From Metabacillus arenae (GTDB lineage: Bacteria > Bacillota > Bacilli > Bacillales > Bacillaceae), in contig NZ_JACXAI010000010.1 in NCBI RefSeq assembly GCF_014773385.1, positions 62,001 to 126,000 of the forward strand: a stretch of 64,000 nt of DNA. The letters run 5' to 3'. Below, piece after piece: positions 18,169-26,450 of the stretch; position 1 is the first letter of the stretch, and every line of letters starts with the position of its first letter. The notes beneath the pieces are model-generated. The model saw nothing but the letters and a program-made list of their open reading frames with translations. It had not been told where the DNA came from and ran no database searches. The position numbers and the translations under genes are program-made.

Positions 18169-19131
18169 ATGAAAAATACTGAAATAATTAAAGAGGTTAA
18201 CAAGCAAATGAAGGTTTCACAAAGGATTTTGCCAAAAAAATTAATGTCTTTTCGTTCAATAGAGCCCTATTTATATTTAATTCCTGCCATTTTGTCTGTT
18301 GCATTTTGGATTTATCGTCCTTTACTGCAAGCATTTGAACTGAGTTTTTATAATTGGAATCTCATACAAACAAGCCCAAAAATCTTTGTAGGTTTAGAAA
18401 ATTTTATCAGTATATTTAGACAGCCTGAAATGGGCAAGGCGTTAGTGAACACCATAATCTATATCATAGGAATATTACCATTATCCGTACTTATCCCTTT
18501 AATGATAGCCATTATGACAGATAATATTGGAAAAAAAGCAGGAAATATTTATCATGCGCTTATTTTTCTGCCAATGGTTATTGCTCCTGTTGTAATTGCA
18601 ATTGTATGGCGCTGGATTTTACACCCTACAAATGGTATTGGTAGTGTGGTTTTAAATACTATTTTTCAATTAAAAGAACCTATTCGATTTTTTTCGGATG
18701 AAAGGATTGCCATATGGAGTATTGTATTTATTACAGGATGGAAGATGATCGGATTTAGTACACTTATCTTTTATACGGCATTAAAAGGAATGAATCGTGA
18801 ATATTACGAAGCTGCAGCAGTTGATGGAGCATCTCGTTTTCAATTGATTCGGCATATTACAATGCCTCTCCTCTCACCATATATCTTACTTGTTACCATG
18901 ATCAGTATCCTTTTCTCCTCAGAGTGGAGCTTTACCTATATTGATGTGTTAACAGAAGGAGGTCCGTTTTATTCCACTACAAATATTCATTACTTACTCT
19001 GGATTTTCGGCTTCCAAACATTTAAAGTAGGCTGGAGCTCAGCTGCTTCTATCCTATTATTTTGCTGCTTTGGGGTATTAGCTTGGTTGTTGATTCAATT
19101 AAGTAATAAATTATCATTTTATGATGACTAA
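18169..19131 (+). CDS. ABC transporter permease (UgpA/MalF type)
   Basis: 320 residues with six helices and the EAA loop YYEAAAVDGASRFQLIRHIT at about 214-233. The ATG follows AAAAAGGAGC. It shares the operon with the UgpB-like binding protein and the UgpE-type permease, and should form the membrane channel with the latter. No ATPase gene is present; a multitask MsmX/UgpC-like ATPase encoded elsewhere is expected. Confidence 0.87.
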   Translation: MKNTEIIKEVNKQMKVSQRILPKKLMSFRSIEPYLYLIPAILSVAFWIYRPLLQAFELSFYNWNLIQTSPKIFVGLENFISIFRQPEMGKALVNTIIYIIGILPLSVLIPLMIAIMTDNIGKKAGNIYHALIFLPMVIAPVVIAIVWRWILHPTNGIGSVVLNTIFQLKEPIRFFSDERIAIWSIVFITGWKMIGFSTLIFYTALKGMNREYYEAAAVDGASRFQLIRHITMPLLSPYILLVTMISILFSSEWSFTYIDVLTEGGPFYSTTNIHYLLWIFGFQTFKVGWSSAASILLFCCFGVLAWLLIQLSNKLSFYDD

Positions 19132-19144
19132 GGAGGTAGCTGAA

Positions 19145-19978
19145 ATGACACCGTACAATCATAAGCATCTTTCTTTGATGGGACAAATAACCAAACATTT
19201 TCTATTAATCAGTCTTTCTTTACTGGCAGTACTTCCAGTAGGCTGGATGTTGATCACCTCCTTTAGAGAGGAGAGCGTCATCTATTCACTAAATCTATTT
19301 TCTCCTCATTGGACATTGGAGAATTATGAAGCAGCTTGGAAGGCGATACCAATCGTAAAGATGCTGATTAATTCATCTATAGTAGCAATTGGCCAAACAT
19401 TTTTTCAACTTTTCAGCAGTGTGTTAGCAGCATACGCTTTTACTCGTTGGAATTTTCGGGGCCAAAAGCTGCTCTATACTCTTATTTCTCTGACCTGGCT
19501 GGTGCCATTCCAGGTAACAATGATTCCAAATTATGTGACCATTACAAATGTTGGATGGGATAACACGCTCCTTGGGTTAATTATACCTAATGCTGTTTCA
19601 GCCTTTGCAATTCTTTCCCTGTATCAAGCTTTTAAATCTTTCCCGAAAGCTTTGATTGAGGCTGCTTATATAGAAGGAGCATCGAACTGGATGATATTGT
19701 GGAAAATTATTTTTCCTAACCTGAGAGCTTCAATTGCATCACTGGGTGTGCTGTTATTTATTTCAGCATGGAACGATTACTTTTGGCCTTTGATGGTCAC
19801 GAATCAGCTGGAGAATACGACTGTTCAGATTGGTTTGAGAATGTTTATGTCATCTGATATTAATATGTGGGGACCATTAATGGCTGCATCTACTCTTTCC
19901 TGCTTACCTATTCTTGCAGTGTATTTAATTTTACAAAGACAAATTATCGATTCATTTGTTAAATGGGGGATACGTTAA
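19145..19978 (+). CDS. ABC transporter permease (UgpE/MalG type)
   Basis: 277 residues with six predicted helices and the EAA motif IEAAYIEGASNWMILWKI near 178-195. The ATG at 19145 is chosen because AAGGAGGT at 19130 precedes it correctly; the upstream ATG at 19121 overlaps the previous gene and has no site. Its stop TAA overlaps the start of the phosphatase gene (TAATG), so the two are translationally coupled. Confidence 0.87.
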   Translation: MTPYNHKHLSLMGQITKHFLLISLSLLAVLPVGWMLITSFREESVIYSLNLFSPHWTLENYEAAWKAIPIVKMLINSSIVAIGQTFFQLFSSVLAAYAFTRWNFRGQKLLYTLISLTWLVPFQVTMIPNYVTITNVGWDNTLLGLIIPNAVSAFAILSLYQAFKSFPKALIEAAYIEGASNWMILWKIIFPNLRASIASLGVLLFISAWNDYFWPLMVTNQLENTTVQIGLRMFMSSDINMWGPLMAASTLSCLPILAVYLILQRQIIDSFVKWGIR

Positions 19979-20727
19979 TGGCTAATCAATTGTTTGAAGA
20001 ACAGGAAAACCAGCGCCATATAAAAGTCAAGGGGCTATATAACCTGCGTGATTTAGGGGGCTATCCTTCTTTTTGCGGTCGTCATACGATATGGAAACAA
20101 ATATTTCGATCGGACAGCCTTCATAATCTAGCGATTGAAGGTCAACAACAAATAGTGGAAATGAATGTTAAAACAGTTATTGACTTGCGTCGTCCTCAAG
20201 AAATAGAGCAAGCGAAAAATGTTTTTTCTGACTCGGAACTTGTTAAATATATAAATATCTCTTTAATAGATATTTCGCCCTTTGAGGACAATAATAATTT
20301 ACCAAACGGTCTCAAGGAGATGTATTTAAAAACTTTATATGAACGTCACGAAGCTATCCGAAATGTTTTTAAACAAATCCTAACAGCAGAAGGAGCGGTT
20401 CTATTTCATTGTGCTGTAGGAAAAGATCGGACAGGTCTTATTTCTGGACTACTTTTAGATCTAGTAGAGGTACCTCATTCGATCATAGCAGAGGACTATG
20501 CCTTTTCCAATCAATGTCTAGCACCCATTTTGCCAGAAATGCTGTCATCCCGTCCCGTGGCATTAAACGAAGAACAATATAACAGATTTATTCAATGTAA
20601 ACCTGAATATATGCTTGATGTACTTAAAATGCTGGATGACGTTTATGATGGTACTGCTGGCTATTTACGAGCAATTGGGTTAACAGACAATGATATAAAT
20701 GCTCTACAAAAAAAGCTAATTAGTTAA
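19978..20727 (+). CDS. IphP-type tyrosine/serine (phosphoinositide-like) phosphatase
   Basis: 249 residues with the cysteine-phosphatase P-loop HCAVGKDRTG at 144-153 (nucleophile C145, R151) and the family's NLRDLGGYP motif near 22-30. Relatives dephosphorylate phosphoproteins, phosphoinositides or small phosphosugars. The start at 19978 is preferred over 19963 because GGGGGA lies seven bases before it and the start overlaps the previous stop. As the last gene of an operon with a phosphoesterase and a UgpB-like importer, it probably removes phosphate from the imported compound rather than signalling; that is inference. Confidence 0.85.
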   Translation: MANQLFEEQENQRHIKVKGLYNLRDLGGYPSFCGRHTIWKQIFRSDSLHNLAIEGQQQIVEMNVKTVIDLRRPQEIEQAKNVFSDSELVKYINISLIDISPFEDNNNLPNGLKEMYLKTLYERHEAIRNVFKQILTAEGAVLFHCAVGKDRTGLISGLLLDLVEVPHSIIAEDYAFSNQCLAPILPEMLSSRPVALNEEQYNRFIQCKPEYMLDVLKMLDDVYDGTAGYLRAIGLTDNDINALQKKLIS

Positions 20728-20873
20728 ACATTACTTCCATAATCATTCGAGTGGAAGGCTCTTTTGTTGGGAACTGAACTTCGTTGAATTTGTTAACTGA
20801 CTTTTGAAAGAACTTGCTTTAGTCTGCTTGTGCAATTAGGCTTGATTTTTATAATTTTTAGGGAGAGATAGCT

Positions 20874-21472
20874 TTGAATAATAAGTGGAATCAATTCATT
20901 TATAAAGCGTGGTCACCGATTTATGATCAATTTTTCAATAAAGGGTTGTTTTTAAAGGCTAGGAAGAGAGTCTTTGATGATATTCAACTAATGCCGGGAA
21001 GCAAAGTATTACTTGTTGGTGTAGGTACTGGAGCAGATTTAGTATTTTTTATGGACAAAGGGTATCACATAACGGCAATTGATTTTTCGGAGGATATGCT
21101 AAATCAAGCCAAAAAGAAATATCCAAAAGAGACGCTTAAGTTTATTCAATTGGATGCTCAAGAATTGAAATTTCCTGATTGTACATTTGATATGGTAGCG
21201 ACAAGTTTGATTTTAAGTGTAGTCCCTGATCCAAACAAAACAATTAAAGAAATGGTACAGGTAGTAAAACCGGAAAAACAAGTAATAATTTTCGATAAAT
21301 TTGTAAATAAAAATACAAAACCTTCTATAATAAAGACTTTTTTCGGGTGATAATAAAAATCTTTGGAACAGACATTGGAGTGGTCTTTCATCAATTGTAT
21401 GAAGCAATTGATGATAAAGCAAAAATATTGGCAGACGAAGGAGTAATGCTGAAAGGAATGTACAGAAAATAA
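20874..21472 (+). pseudogene. Frameshifted class I SAM methyltransferase (PmtA-like)
   Basis: The first 158 codons encode a Rossmann methyltransferase with VLLVGVGTGADL (motif I, near 43), ITAIDFSEDML and VATSLILSVVPDP. Translation then stops at 21348-21350. The missing C-terminus continues in the -1 frame (FRVIIKIFGTDIGVV...EGVMLKGMYRK) with the length and motifs expected of phosphatidylethanolamine methyltransferase-like proteins. Adding one T to the T6 run at 21338-21343 restores the frame. A second indel in the A run before 21470 may hide a few more residues (IILAKYAGKL). TTG 20874 follows GGGAGAG. It may be a true pseudogene or homopolymer sequencing errors. Confidence 0.7.
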
Positions 21473-21844
21473 TTCTTGCTAAATATGCCGGAAAGCTTTC
21501 TAACGCTCTAGAAAACCGTTAAAAAGGATCAATTTTGGACAATGTTTATTTCCTAAACCGAAGCAATCAATTTAGAAAGTCTCACGATTAATTTAAAGGC
21601 CGTTGCAATTCTTTTTATTACACTAATAATTCTGGAGATATCTATTAGATGTTTACATACAACATAAGGTTATCTAAGTTATGATAAAGCTTGTTTTCCT
21701 GGAGATAAAAACTCTTCAAATTCAACATAGATCTTACACCTTTATTCCTAGTCCAAACTCTTTATTTTAAAGCTTTAAATCGTTTTCACGTTTAAGTTAT
21801 CAGGCATGTGGAAACATTCAAGAAAAGAGGAAAAGGAGGAAATT
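21473..21844. other. Intergenic region, no feature seen
   Basis: About 370 AT-rich bases between the broken methyltransferase and the SOD gene. I see no gene, repeat or clear hairpin. It must contain the SOD promoter, but no convincing -35/-10 pair stands out. Confidence 0.4.
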
Positions 21845-22465
21845 ATGATTTCCTATTGGACAAAATTACTAATCCCGTTTGTTGTGTTATTTCTATTATT
21901 CGGTTGTGCAGGTGGAGAAAGCTCTCAACAAGAGAATGGGGAAAGCGCGAATTCCGGAGAAGAGGAAATGAAGCCAGCAGCTACGGCAGAGGTGAAAAAT
22001 GTCGAGAATGAGTCAGTTGGAACGGTGAATTTTTACAATCATGAAGGAAAGGTAATAGTTGAAGCCAATATGAATGGATTAAAACCCGGCCATCATGGAT
22101 TCCATATTCATGAAAAAGGTGTTTGTGAACCTGATGCTGAAGAAGGTCCATTTAAAACAGCAGGCGGACATTTTAACCCGGATGATCAATCGCATGCCGG
22201 TCATGCTGGAGATATGCCTTCCCTTTATGTGAATGAAGATGGAACAGCTGACTTTTCAGCGAGTTTTGACAGACTTTCTATTGATCAAATAACTGAGACC
22301 AAGCTTGCTGTTATGGTTCATTCAAATCCTGATAATTTTGGCAACATTCCTGATCGCTATCAAGCAGAGGGAGGGAAAACTGGTCCTGACGAGGAGACGA
22401 TGAAAACTGGGGATGCAGGAGACCGAGAAGCTTGTGGAGTTATTACCCTATCTGAAGAAAAATAA
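21845..22465 (+). CDS. sodC: Cu/Zn superoxide dismutase lipoprotein
   Basis: 206 residues. The lipobox LFGC places the lipidated cysteine at 21, so it is anchored outside the membrane. The SodC fold shows the metal ligands: HIH before EKG, HFNP, SHAGHAGD (zinc His/His/Asp) and VMVHSNPDN (last copper His). The cysteine pair is GVCEP and ACGVI, and the active-site arginine is in DREACGV. To my recollection B. subtilis YojM lacks copper ligands; this homologue keeps the full set and could be active. ATG 21845 follows AAAGGAGG; the longer frame from 21806 has no ribosome binding site. Confidence 0.87.
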   Translation: MISYWTKLLIPFVVLFLLFGCAGGESSQQENGESANSGEEEMKPAATAEVKNVENESVGTVNFYNHEGKVIVEANMNGLKPGHHGFHIHEKGVCEPDAEEGPFKTAGGHFNPDDQSHAGHAGDMPSLYVNEDGTADFSASFDRLSIDQITETKLAVMVHSNPDNFGNIPDRYQAEGGKTGPDEETMKTGDAGDREACGVITLSEEK

Positions 22466-22499
22466 AAAATTTTTCCAATTAAAAATACAATAAGCAAGC

Positions 22500-22529
22500 C
22501 GCTAGGATTTATTTTGCCTAGCGTTTTTT
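22500..22529 (+). terminator. Terminator of the SOD gene
   Basis: CGCTAGG (22500-22506) pairs with CCTAGCG (22517-22523), followed by six T residues. Confidence 0.88.
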
Positions 22530-22646
22530 GTGTTAACAATTTAAAAGTTAGCTTAGCCAGTATTGCTATATCAACAAATAAGCGGGGTTCTGCAAATTCA
22601 TTGTTCCATTTACGTCCTACTATAAAGTCTTCAACAGAAATGGTTA

Positions 22647-22663
22647 TGTCATATTTTTTAACA
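22647..22663 (+). promoter_or_regulatory. TnrA/GlnR box, upstream copy
   Basis: TGTCATATTTTTTAACA matches the consensus TGTNAN7TNACA at every fixed position. It is 30 bases upstream of the -35 candidate of the ammonium transporter gene. Confidence 0.7.
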
Positions 22664-22692
22664 TATAACAATAAGAATTTTTAGAAATCTAG

Positions 22693-22720
22693 TTGACGAA
22701 TAAAAATTTTTCGATAAAAT
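22693..22720 (+). promoter_or_regulatory. Sigma-A-type promoter of the ammonium transporter gene
   Basis: TTGACG (22693-22698) and TAAAAT (22715-22720) are separated by 16 bases. This would give a transcript start near 22727 with a leader of about 60 bases. Confidence 0.6.
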
Positions 22721-22727
22721 AAGAGTA

Positions 22728-22744
22728 TGTTATATTTTATTACA
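22728..22744 (+). promoter_or_regulatory. TnrA/GlnR box, downstream copy
   Basis: TGTTATATTTTATTACA matches TGTNAN7TNACA at every fixed position. It lies at the expected transcription start, where binding would repress. It is centred 81 bases from the upstream box. Confidence 0.7.
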
Positions 22745-22786
22745 TCATTATGTGAGTTTATCTAACTATAAGAGGAGGACGTTTTA

Positions 22787-24052
22787 ATGGATACAATGTT
22801 TTTAATGAACAGCTTATGGGTCATGCTAGGAGCAATTTTAGTTATTTTCATGCAAGGCGGGTTTATTTTACTCGAAGCTGGTTCTACTCGTATGAAAAAT
22901 GCCGGGCATATTGCAGGTAAAACCGTATTTACATTTGGATTAGCCTCTTTAGCGTTTTGGGCTGTTGGTTTTGGCTTTATTTTTGGTGAAAATGGAAATT
23001 TCTTAGTTGGACTTTCCCATTTCTTTTATTCAGGTTATGAAATTGAAGGTATGAATTTATCTTCATCTGTATTTTTCCTCTTTCAGCTTGCATTTGCTGG
23101 AATCTCAATTGCGATTGCGCTTGGAGGATTTGCAGAACGTGCTAAGTTATCTGTTTACCTAGTGTTTACGATTTTATTCTCTGCACTAGTATATCCGGTT
23201 GTGGCTCACTGGATTTGGGGCGGCGGCTGGCTTTCAGAGCATGGAAAACAAGATTTTGCCGGCTCAACAGTTGTCCATTTAACAGGTGCAATGGCTGCAT
23301 TTGCCGCAACGATTTTACTCAAGCCGCGTATTGGAAAATTCAATAAAGATGGTTCAGCAAACAATATTTTTGGTCATAACCAAGTGTTTACTGCTCTTGG
23401 AGTTCTAATTCTATGGATTGGTTGGTTTGGATTTAATGCAGCAAGTACTGTTGCAGTTGATGATGGATTTTTCGGATTTGTAGCATTAAATACAAACCTT
23501 GCAGCGGGAGCAGGTGCGGTTGCGGCCCTATTAATCTCTTGGATTGTATTAGGAAAATCTGATGTTACGACAATGTTAAACGGTGCTTTAGCTGGTTTAG
23601 TTGCAATTACTGCCTCATGTGCTTTCGTTGAAACTTGGGCAGCAGTGGTGATTGGATTTATTGCCGGAATCATAGTTTTCTATAGTGTGAGATTTTTTGA
23701 AAAGAGAAAGATTGATGATCCTATTTATGCACTCTCTGTCCATGGAGCGGCAGGTGTATGGGGTACATTATCAACTGGCTTTTTTGCAACACCTGAACTT
23801 GCAACAGTCGGGTTGCCTGGCTTGTTTTATGGTGGAGGGTTTGAACAGTTAGGCGTTCAGTTCATGGGGGTCGCTGTGTCCGGAGTATATGCCTTTGTTG
23901 TATCCTTTATTATTCTTGCTGTTACGAAGAAAGTGTTGGGAGGCCTTCGTGTAACAGAAGAAGAAGAAATTATGGGCTTGGATATGAGTGAGCATGGAAG
24001 CTATGGATATCCAGAAGTATTTCAAGACAAAGGTGAGAAAGTGAGTTCATAA
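22787..24052 (+). CDS. amt: Ammonium transporter (Amt family)
   Basis: 421 residues, a typical 11-helix Amt/Mep/Rh channel. Recognisable elements are the start FLMNSLWVMLGAILVIFMQGGFILLEAGS, the central DFAGSTVVHLTGAMAAFAA signature and HNQVFTALGVLILWIGWFGFNAAS with conserved pore residues. It is preceded by AGAGGAGGACG and two TnrA-type boxes, so it is probably nitrogen-regulated like B. subtilis nrgA. Unlike nrgAB, no PII gene (nrgB/glnK) follows; a DUF294 nucleotidyltransferase-like gene lies next instead. Confidence 0.93.
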   Translation: MDTMFLMNSLWVMLGAILVIFMQGGFILLEAGSTRMKNAGHIAGKTVFTFGLASLAFWAVGFGFIFGENGNFLVGLSHFFYSGYEIEGMNLSSSVFFLFQLAFAGISIAIALGGFAERAKLSVYLVFTILFSALVYPVVAHWIWGGGWLSEHGKQDFAGSTVVHLTGAMAAFAATILLKPRIGKFNKDGSANNIFGHNQVFTALGVLILWIGWFGFNAASTVAVDDGFFGFVALNTNLAAGAGAVAALLISWIVLGKSDVTTMLNGALAGLVAITASCAFVETWAAVVIGFIAGIIVFYSVRFFEKRKIDDPIYALSVHGAAGVWGTLSTGFFATPELATVGLPGLFYGGGFEQLGVQFMGVAVSGVYAFVVSFIILAVTKKVLGGLRVTEEEEIMGLDMSEHGSYGYPEVFQDKGEKVSS

Positions 24053-24172
24053 AAGATAGATCGGTGAGTCTTTCCATTAGATTGTTTTCCTGGGTTTTAT
24101 TGGAATCAAAAAAAGTGGTCATCACCTCAATACAAATGGTATCCTTTAAAGTAAGAAGTTAGATAAAAGACT

Positions 24173-24202
24173 AAAGGCAATCGGGACTCTCCGATTGCCT
24201 TT
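24173..24202 (+). terminator. Terminator after the ammonium transporter gene
   Basis: AAAGGCAATCGG and CCGATTGCCTTT form a perfect 12-base stem with a six-base loop. The stem ends in TTT, with only a weak T tract beyond it. Confidence 0.8.
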
Positions 24203-24276
24203 GTTCAAACTTCTTTAAATTGTAATTGCAAAATCTCTTAGAATTTGAACTTCCCATTAAAAAGGAAGTGTATGAT

Positions 24277-25266
24277 ATGGACTTTCAATCGTATGAGTCG
24301 ATTAAAGAATGGAAAATTCAACATATTCATGAACATACTTCAGATACTCGTTCCTTAAATGACTTTCATGACGAGATTATGAAGCTAGTTTTCGAGCTTT
24401 CTTTAAAAATTGTTTCGAAGAAAAAAGGGCCGCTTCCCTGCAAATTTTCTTGGTTTGTCATGGGGAGTGCAGGACGATATGAACAAGGAATCATTAGCGA
24501 TCAGGATCATGGATTAGTTTTTGAAAAAAAAGATCATGATTCAAGTAATTATTTTCAGATACTTGGGGAAGAGATTGCCTTAGGCCTTCATATTGCAGGT
24601 TATCCATATTGTGAAGGGAAAGTGATGAGCTCAAACCCATTGTGGTGTAAGGGTTTAAAGGATTGGGAAGCCCAGCTTGCTGATTGGATGGAAACAGAAA
24701 GCTGGGAATCCATCCGCTACTCGCAAATTTTTTTTGATGGTAGAGTTTTAGCAGGAGATGAGGAGCTTTTAGGGAACTTAAAACAATACGTTGATCGATT
24801 GATACTTGATTATCCAAAGCTCTTGTCAAGATTTATGGATAACATCATGCATATTAATAATTCAATTGGTCCATTTGGGCAAATATTTGTTGAGCCAAAT
24901 GGCCGGCATCAGGGATCGATTAATATTAAAAGAGCTGCTTTTATTCCTTATGTCAACGCAGTTAGGATTTTAGCGATCAAAGAAGGGATTCATCAGACTT
25001 CTACCTTAACCCGCCTGGAATTATTGTCTGAAAAGAGTGACTATGCAAGAGAATTGCAAGTTTATAAAGAGAGCTTTCTTAGATTATTAGATTACAGGTT
25101 GGCGTTGATTCATCAGGTTGACGATTATGAGGACGTTCATTTCCTTTCTATAAAAAATCTCAATCGTTCCGAGAAAAAAGAGATGAAGCAAATTCTCAAA
25201 AATGGGAAACAGCTGCATCAATATGTTCATGGGATTATCGAAAAGGGTGTTCAACATGGGCTTTGA
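24277..25266 (+). CDS. DUF294 nucleotidyltransferase-like protein
   Basis: 329 residues. FVMGSAGRYEQ at 60-70 and SDQDHGL at 74-80 form the polymerase-beta-type nucleotidyltransferase GS..R...D.D motif found in DUF294 and the N-terminus of GlnD. A DUF294_C-like helical domain follows (ADWM...SIRYSQIFFDGRVLAGDEEL). CBS and cNMP domains, common N-terminal partners in other bacteria, are absent. ATG 24277 follows AAAGGAAG with eight-base spacing. The end overlaps the exonuclease gene by 11 bases. DUF294 plus DnaQ-type exonuclease is a recurring bacterial pair whose role is unresolved. Confidence 0.78.
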   Translation: MDFQSYESIKEWKIQHIHEHTSDTRSLNDFHDEIMKLVFELSLKIVSKKKGPLPCKFSWFVMGSAGRYEQGIISDQDHGLVFEKKDHDSSNYFQILGEEIALGLHIAGYPYCEGKVMSSNPLWCKGLKDWEAQLADWMETESWESIRYSQIFFDGRVLAGDEELLGNLKQYVDRLILDYPKLLSRFMDNIMHINNSIGPFGQIFVEPNGRHQGSINIKRAAFIPYVNAVRILAIKEGIHQTSTLTRLELLSEKSDYARELQVYKESFLRLLDYRLALIHQVDDYEDVHFLSIKNLNRSEKKEMKQILKNGKQLHQYVHGIIEKGVQHGL

Positions 25267-25987
25267 ACCATTAATCCATTTAATGAAGGAATTACATGGT
25301 AAAATCAATACAAGTGTTTTTGGTGCCGCTCAAGGCGGGCAAAATTCACAACAGGCAGCCTTTTTGCGTCAACTGCAAAGAGAAATAAAAGCGGAAGAAA
25401 CAATGTCAATTCCTTTAGATGAATTAAAAGTTGTCGTATTTGATATTGAAACGACAGGGTTTTTCCCTGATCAAGGAAATGATATCCTTTCAATAGGAGC
25501 TATCAAGGTAAAGGGGTGCGAGGTATACGAAGATGAAGTTTTTTACTCCCTTATCAACCATGAGGAAAGCTTAGCTGATGACATCAAAAATTTAACAGGG
25601 TTATCAGAAGATGAATTAAAGGTTGCTCCCCCTGCTTCTCAGGTGCTATTGAAATTTTTTGAATTTGCAAAAGATCATACATTGGTTGCGCATCACGCTA
25701 CCCATGAAAAATCCTTTATGCAGCATGCCAGCTGGAAGCTTTTTAAAACACCATTTAAACATCGTATTGTTGATACATCCTTTTTATATCGTATTGTCGA
25801 GCCAAGTATGAAATTTGTTCGGCTGGAAGACTGGTGTGAACATAATCAGATCACCGTAAAAGACCGTCACCATGCTTTAGGGGATGCAAAATTAACAGCA
25901 GATTTATGGTCTATTTACCTAAGTCAAGTGAAAAATTTAGGCTGCCGAAATTTAAGAGACATTTACGAGCGATTATCTCATTTGTAA
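25256..25987 (+). CDS. DnaQ-family 3'-5' exonuclease
   Basis: 243 residues. The DEDDh exonuclease core begins at VVFDIETTGFF (D63, E65) and ends with HHALGDAKLTADLW near 215, the ExoIII motif with its histidine and aspartate. About 55 residues precede the core, including GAAQGGQNSQQAAFLRQL, which is not part of the fold. The domain resembles the epsilon subunit of DNA polymerase III, but this is a stand-alone paralogue. ATG 25256 follows AAAAGGG. It is translationally coupled to the DUF294 gene and followed by a strong terminator. Confidence 0.82.
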   Translation: MGFEPLIHLMKELHGKINTSVFGAAQGGQNSQQAAFLRQLQREIKAEETMSIPLDELKVVVFDIETTGFFPDQGNDILSIGAIKVKGCEVYEDEVFYSLINHEESLADDIKNLTGLSEDELKVAPPASQVLLKFFEFAKDHTLVAHHATHEKSFMQHASWKLFKTPFKHRIVDTSFLYRIVEPSMKFVRLEDWCEHNQITVKDRHHALGDAKLTADLWSIYLSQVKNLGCRNLRDIYERLSHL

Positions 25988-25988
25988 A

Positions 25989-26022
25989 GCATTATTTCTT
26001 TTAAGAAATAGTGCTTTTTTTT
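25989..26022 (+). terminator. Terminator of the DUF294/exonuclease pair
   Basis: GCATTATTTCTT pairs with AAGAAATAGTGC (one G:T pair), followed directly by eight T residues. Confidence 0.9.
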
Positions 26023-26036
26023 ATTTATCTTCACGC

Positions 26037-26049
26037 GGTACCAGGTACC
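26037..26049. repeat. GGTACC palindrome repeat, half unit
   Basis: GGTACCAGGTACC, the unit that recurs at 32375, 36080 and 47991, each time a short distance 3' of a gene. Confidence 0.75.
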
Positions 26050-26359
26050 GATTTATTTGATCTGTTTTTATAATAACGTGTTAAAGCTTACTATCGAGAA
26101 GATGAAAAAATAAAGTTGAATTAAGATAAGTAAAAACTATAACAAAAGGAATATATGTACAAGCGACCACTTTTAAACTTTTCCTCATTACCACTGAACA
26201 GTATCATAGAATAATTACAACGAAAGTAAATTTAAATTTTTAGAAATATCCTAATGGATTTTCTTTGTTTTGAAAATTAATGACCAACATCGTTTTTCCT
26301 TGTTAGATTCTATAACAAAAATAAAAAAACCTAAGATTTTTTTCGTTTCTTCTTATTTC

Positions 26360-26385
26360 GACATATTTCGCTCTTTTTATATGTC
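26360..26385. promoter_or_regulatory. Inverted repeat before the peptide transporter operon
   Basis: GACATAT (26360-26366) and ATATGTC (26379-26385) are perfect inverted repeats with a 12-base spacer, and a CATAAT -10 candidate overlaps the right arm. It may be an operator. Confidence 0.4.
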
Positions 26386-26450
26386 ATAATAATCATTATA
26401 TTAATAATAGTTAAAATTTTATGAAAATAATACATCAGGCAGGTGACAGA

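Larger units (their letters stand above)
22466..22786. other. Intergenic region between the SOD and ammonium transporter genes
   Basis: About 320 bases without a gene. It contains the SOD terminator, then two TnrA/GlnR-type boxes flanking a sigma-A-like promoter, all listed separately. Confidence 0.7.
25988..26450. other. Intergenic region before the peptide transporter operon
   Basis: About 460 bases without a gene. It holds the terminator above, a GGTACC repeat, a short fragment of the intergenic repeat family (TAACGTGTTAAAG near 26074) and an inverted repeat close to the operon start. The rest is AT-rich with no clear signal. Confidence 0.55.
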
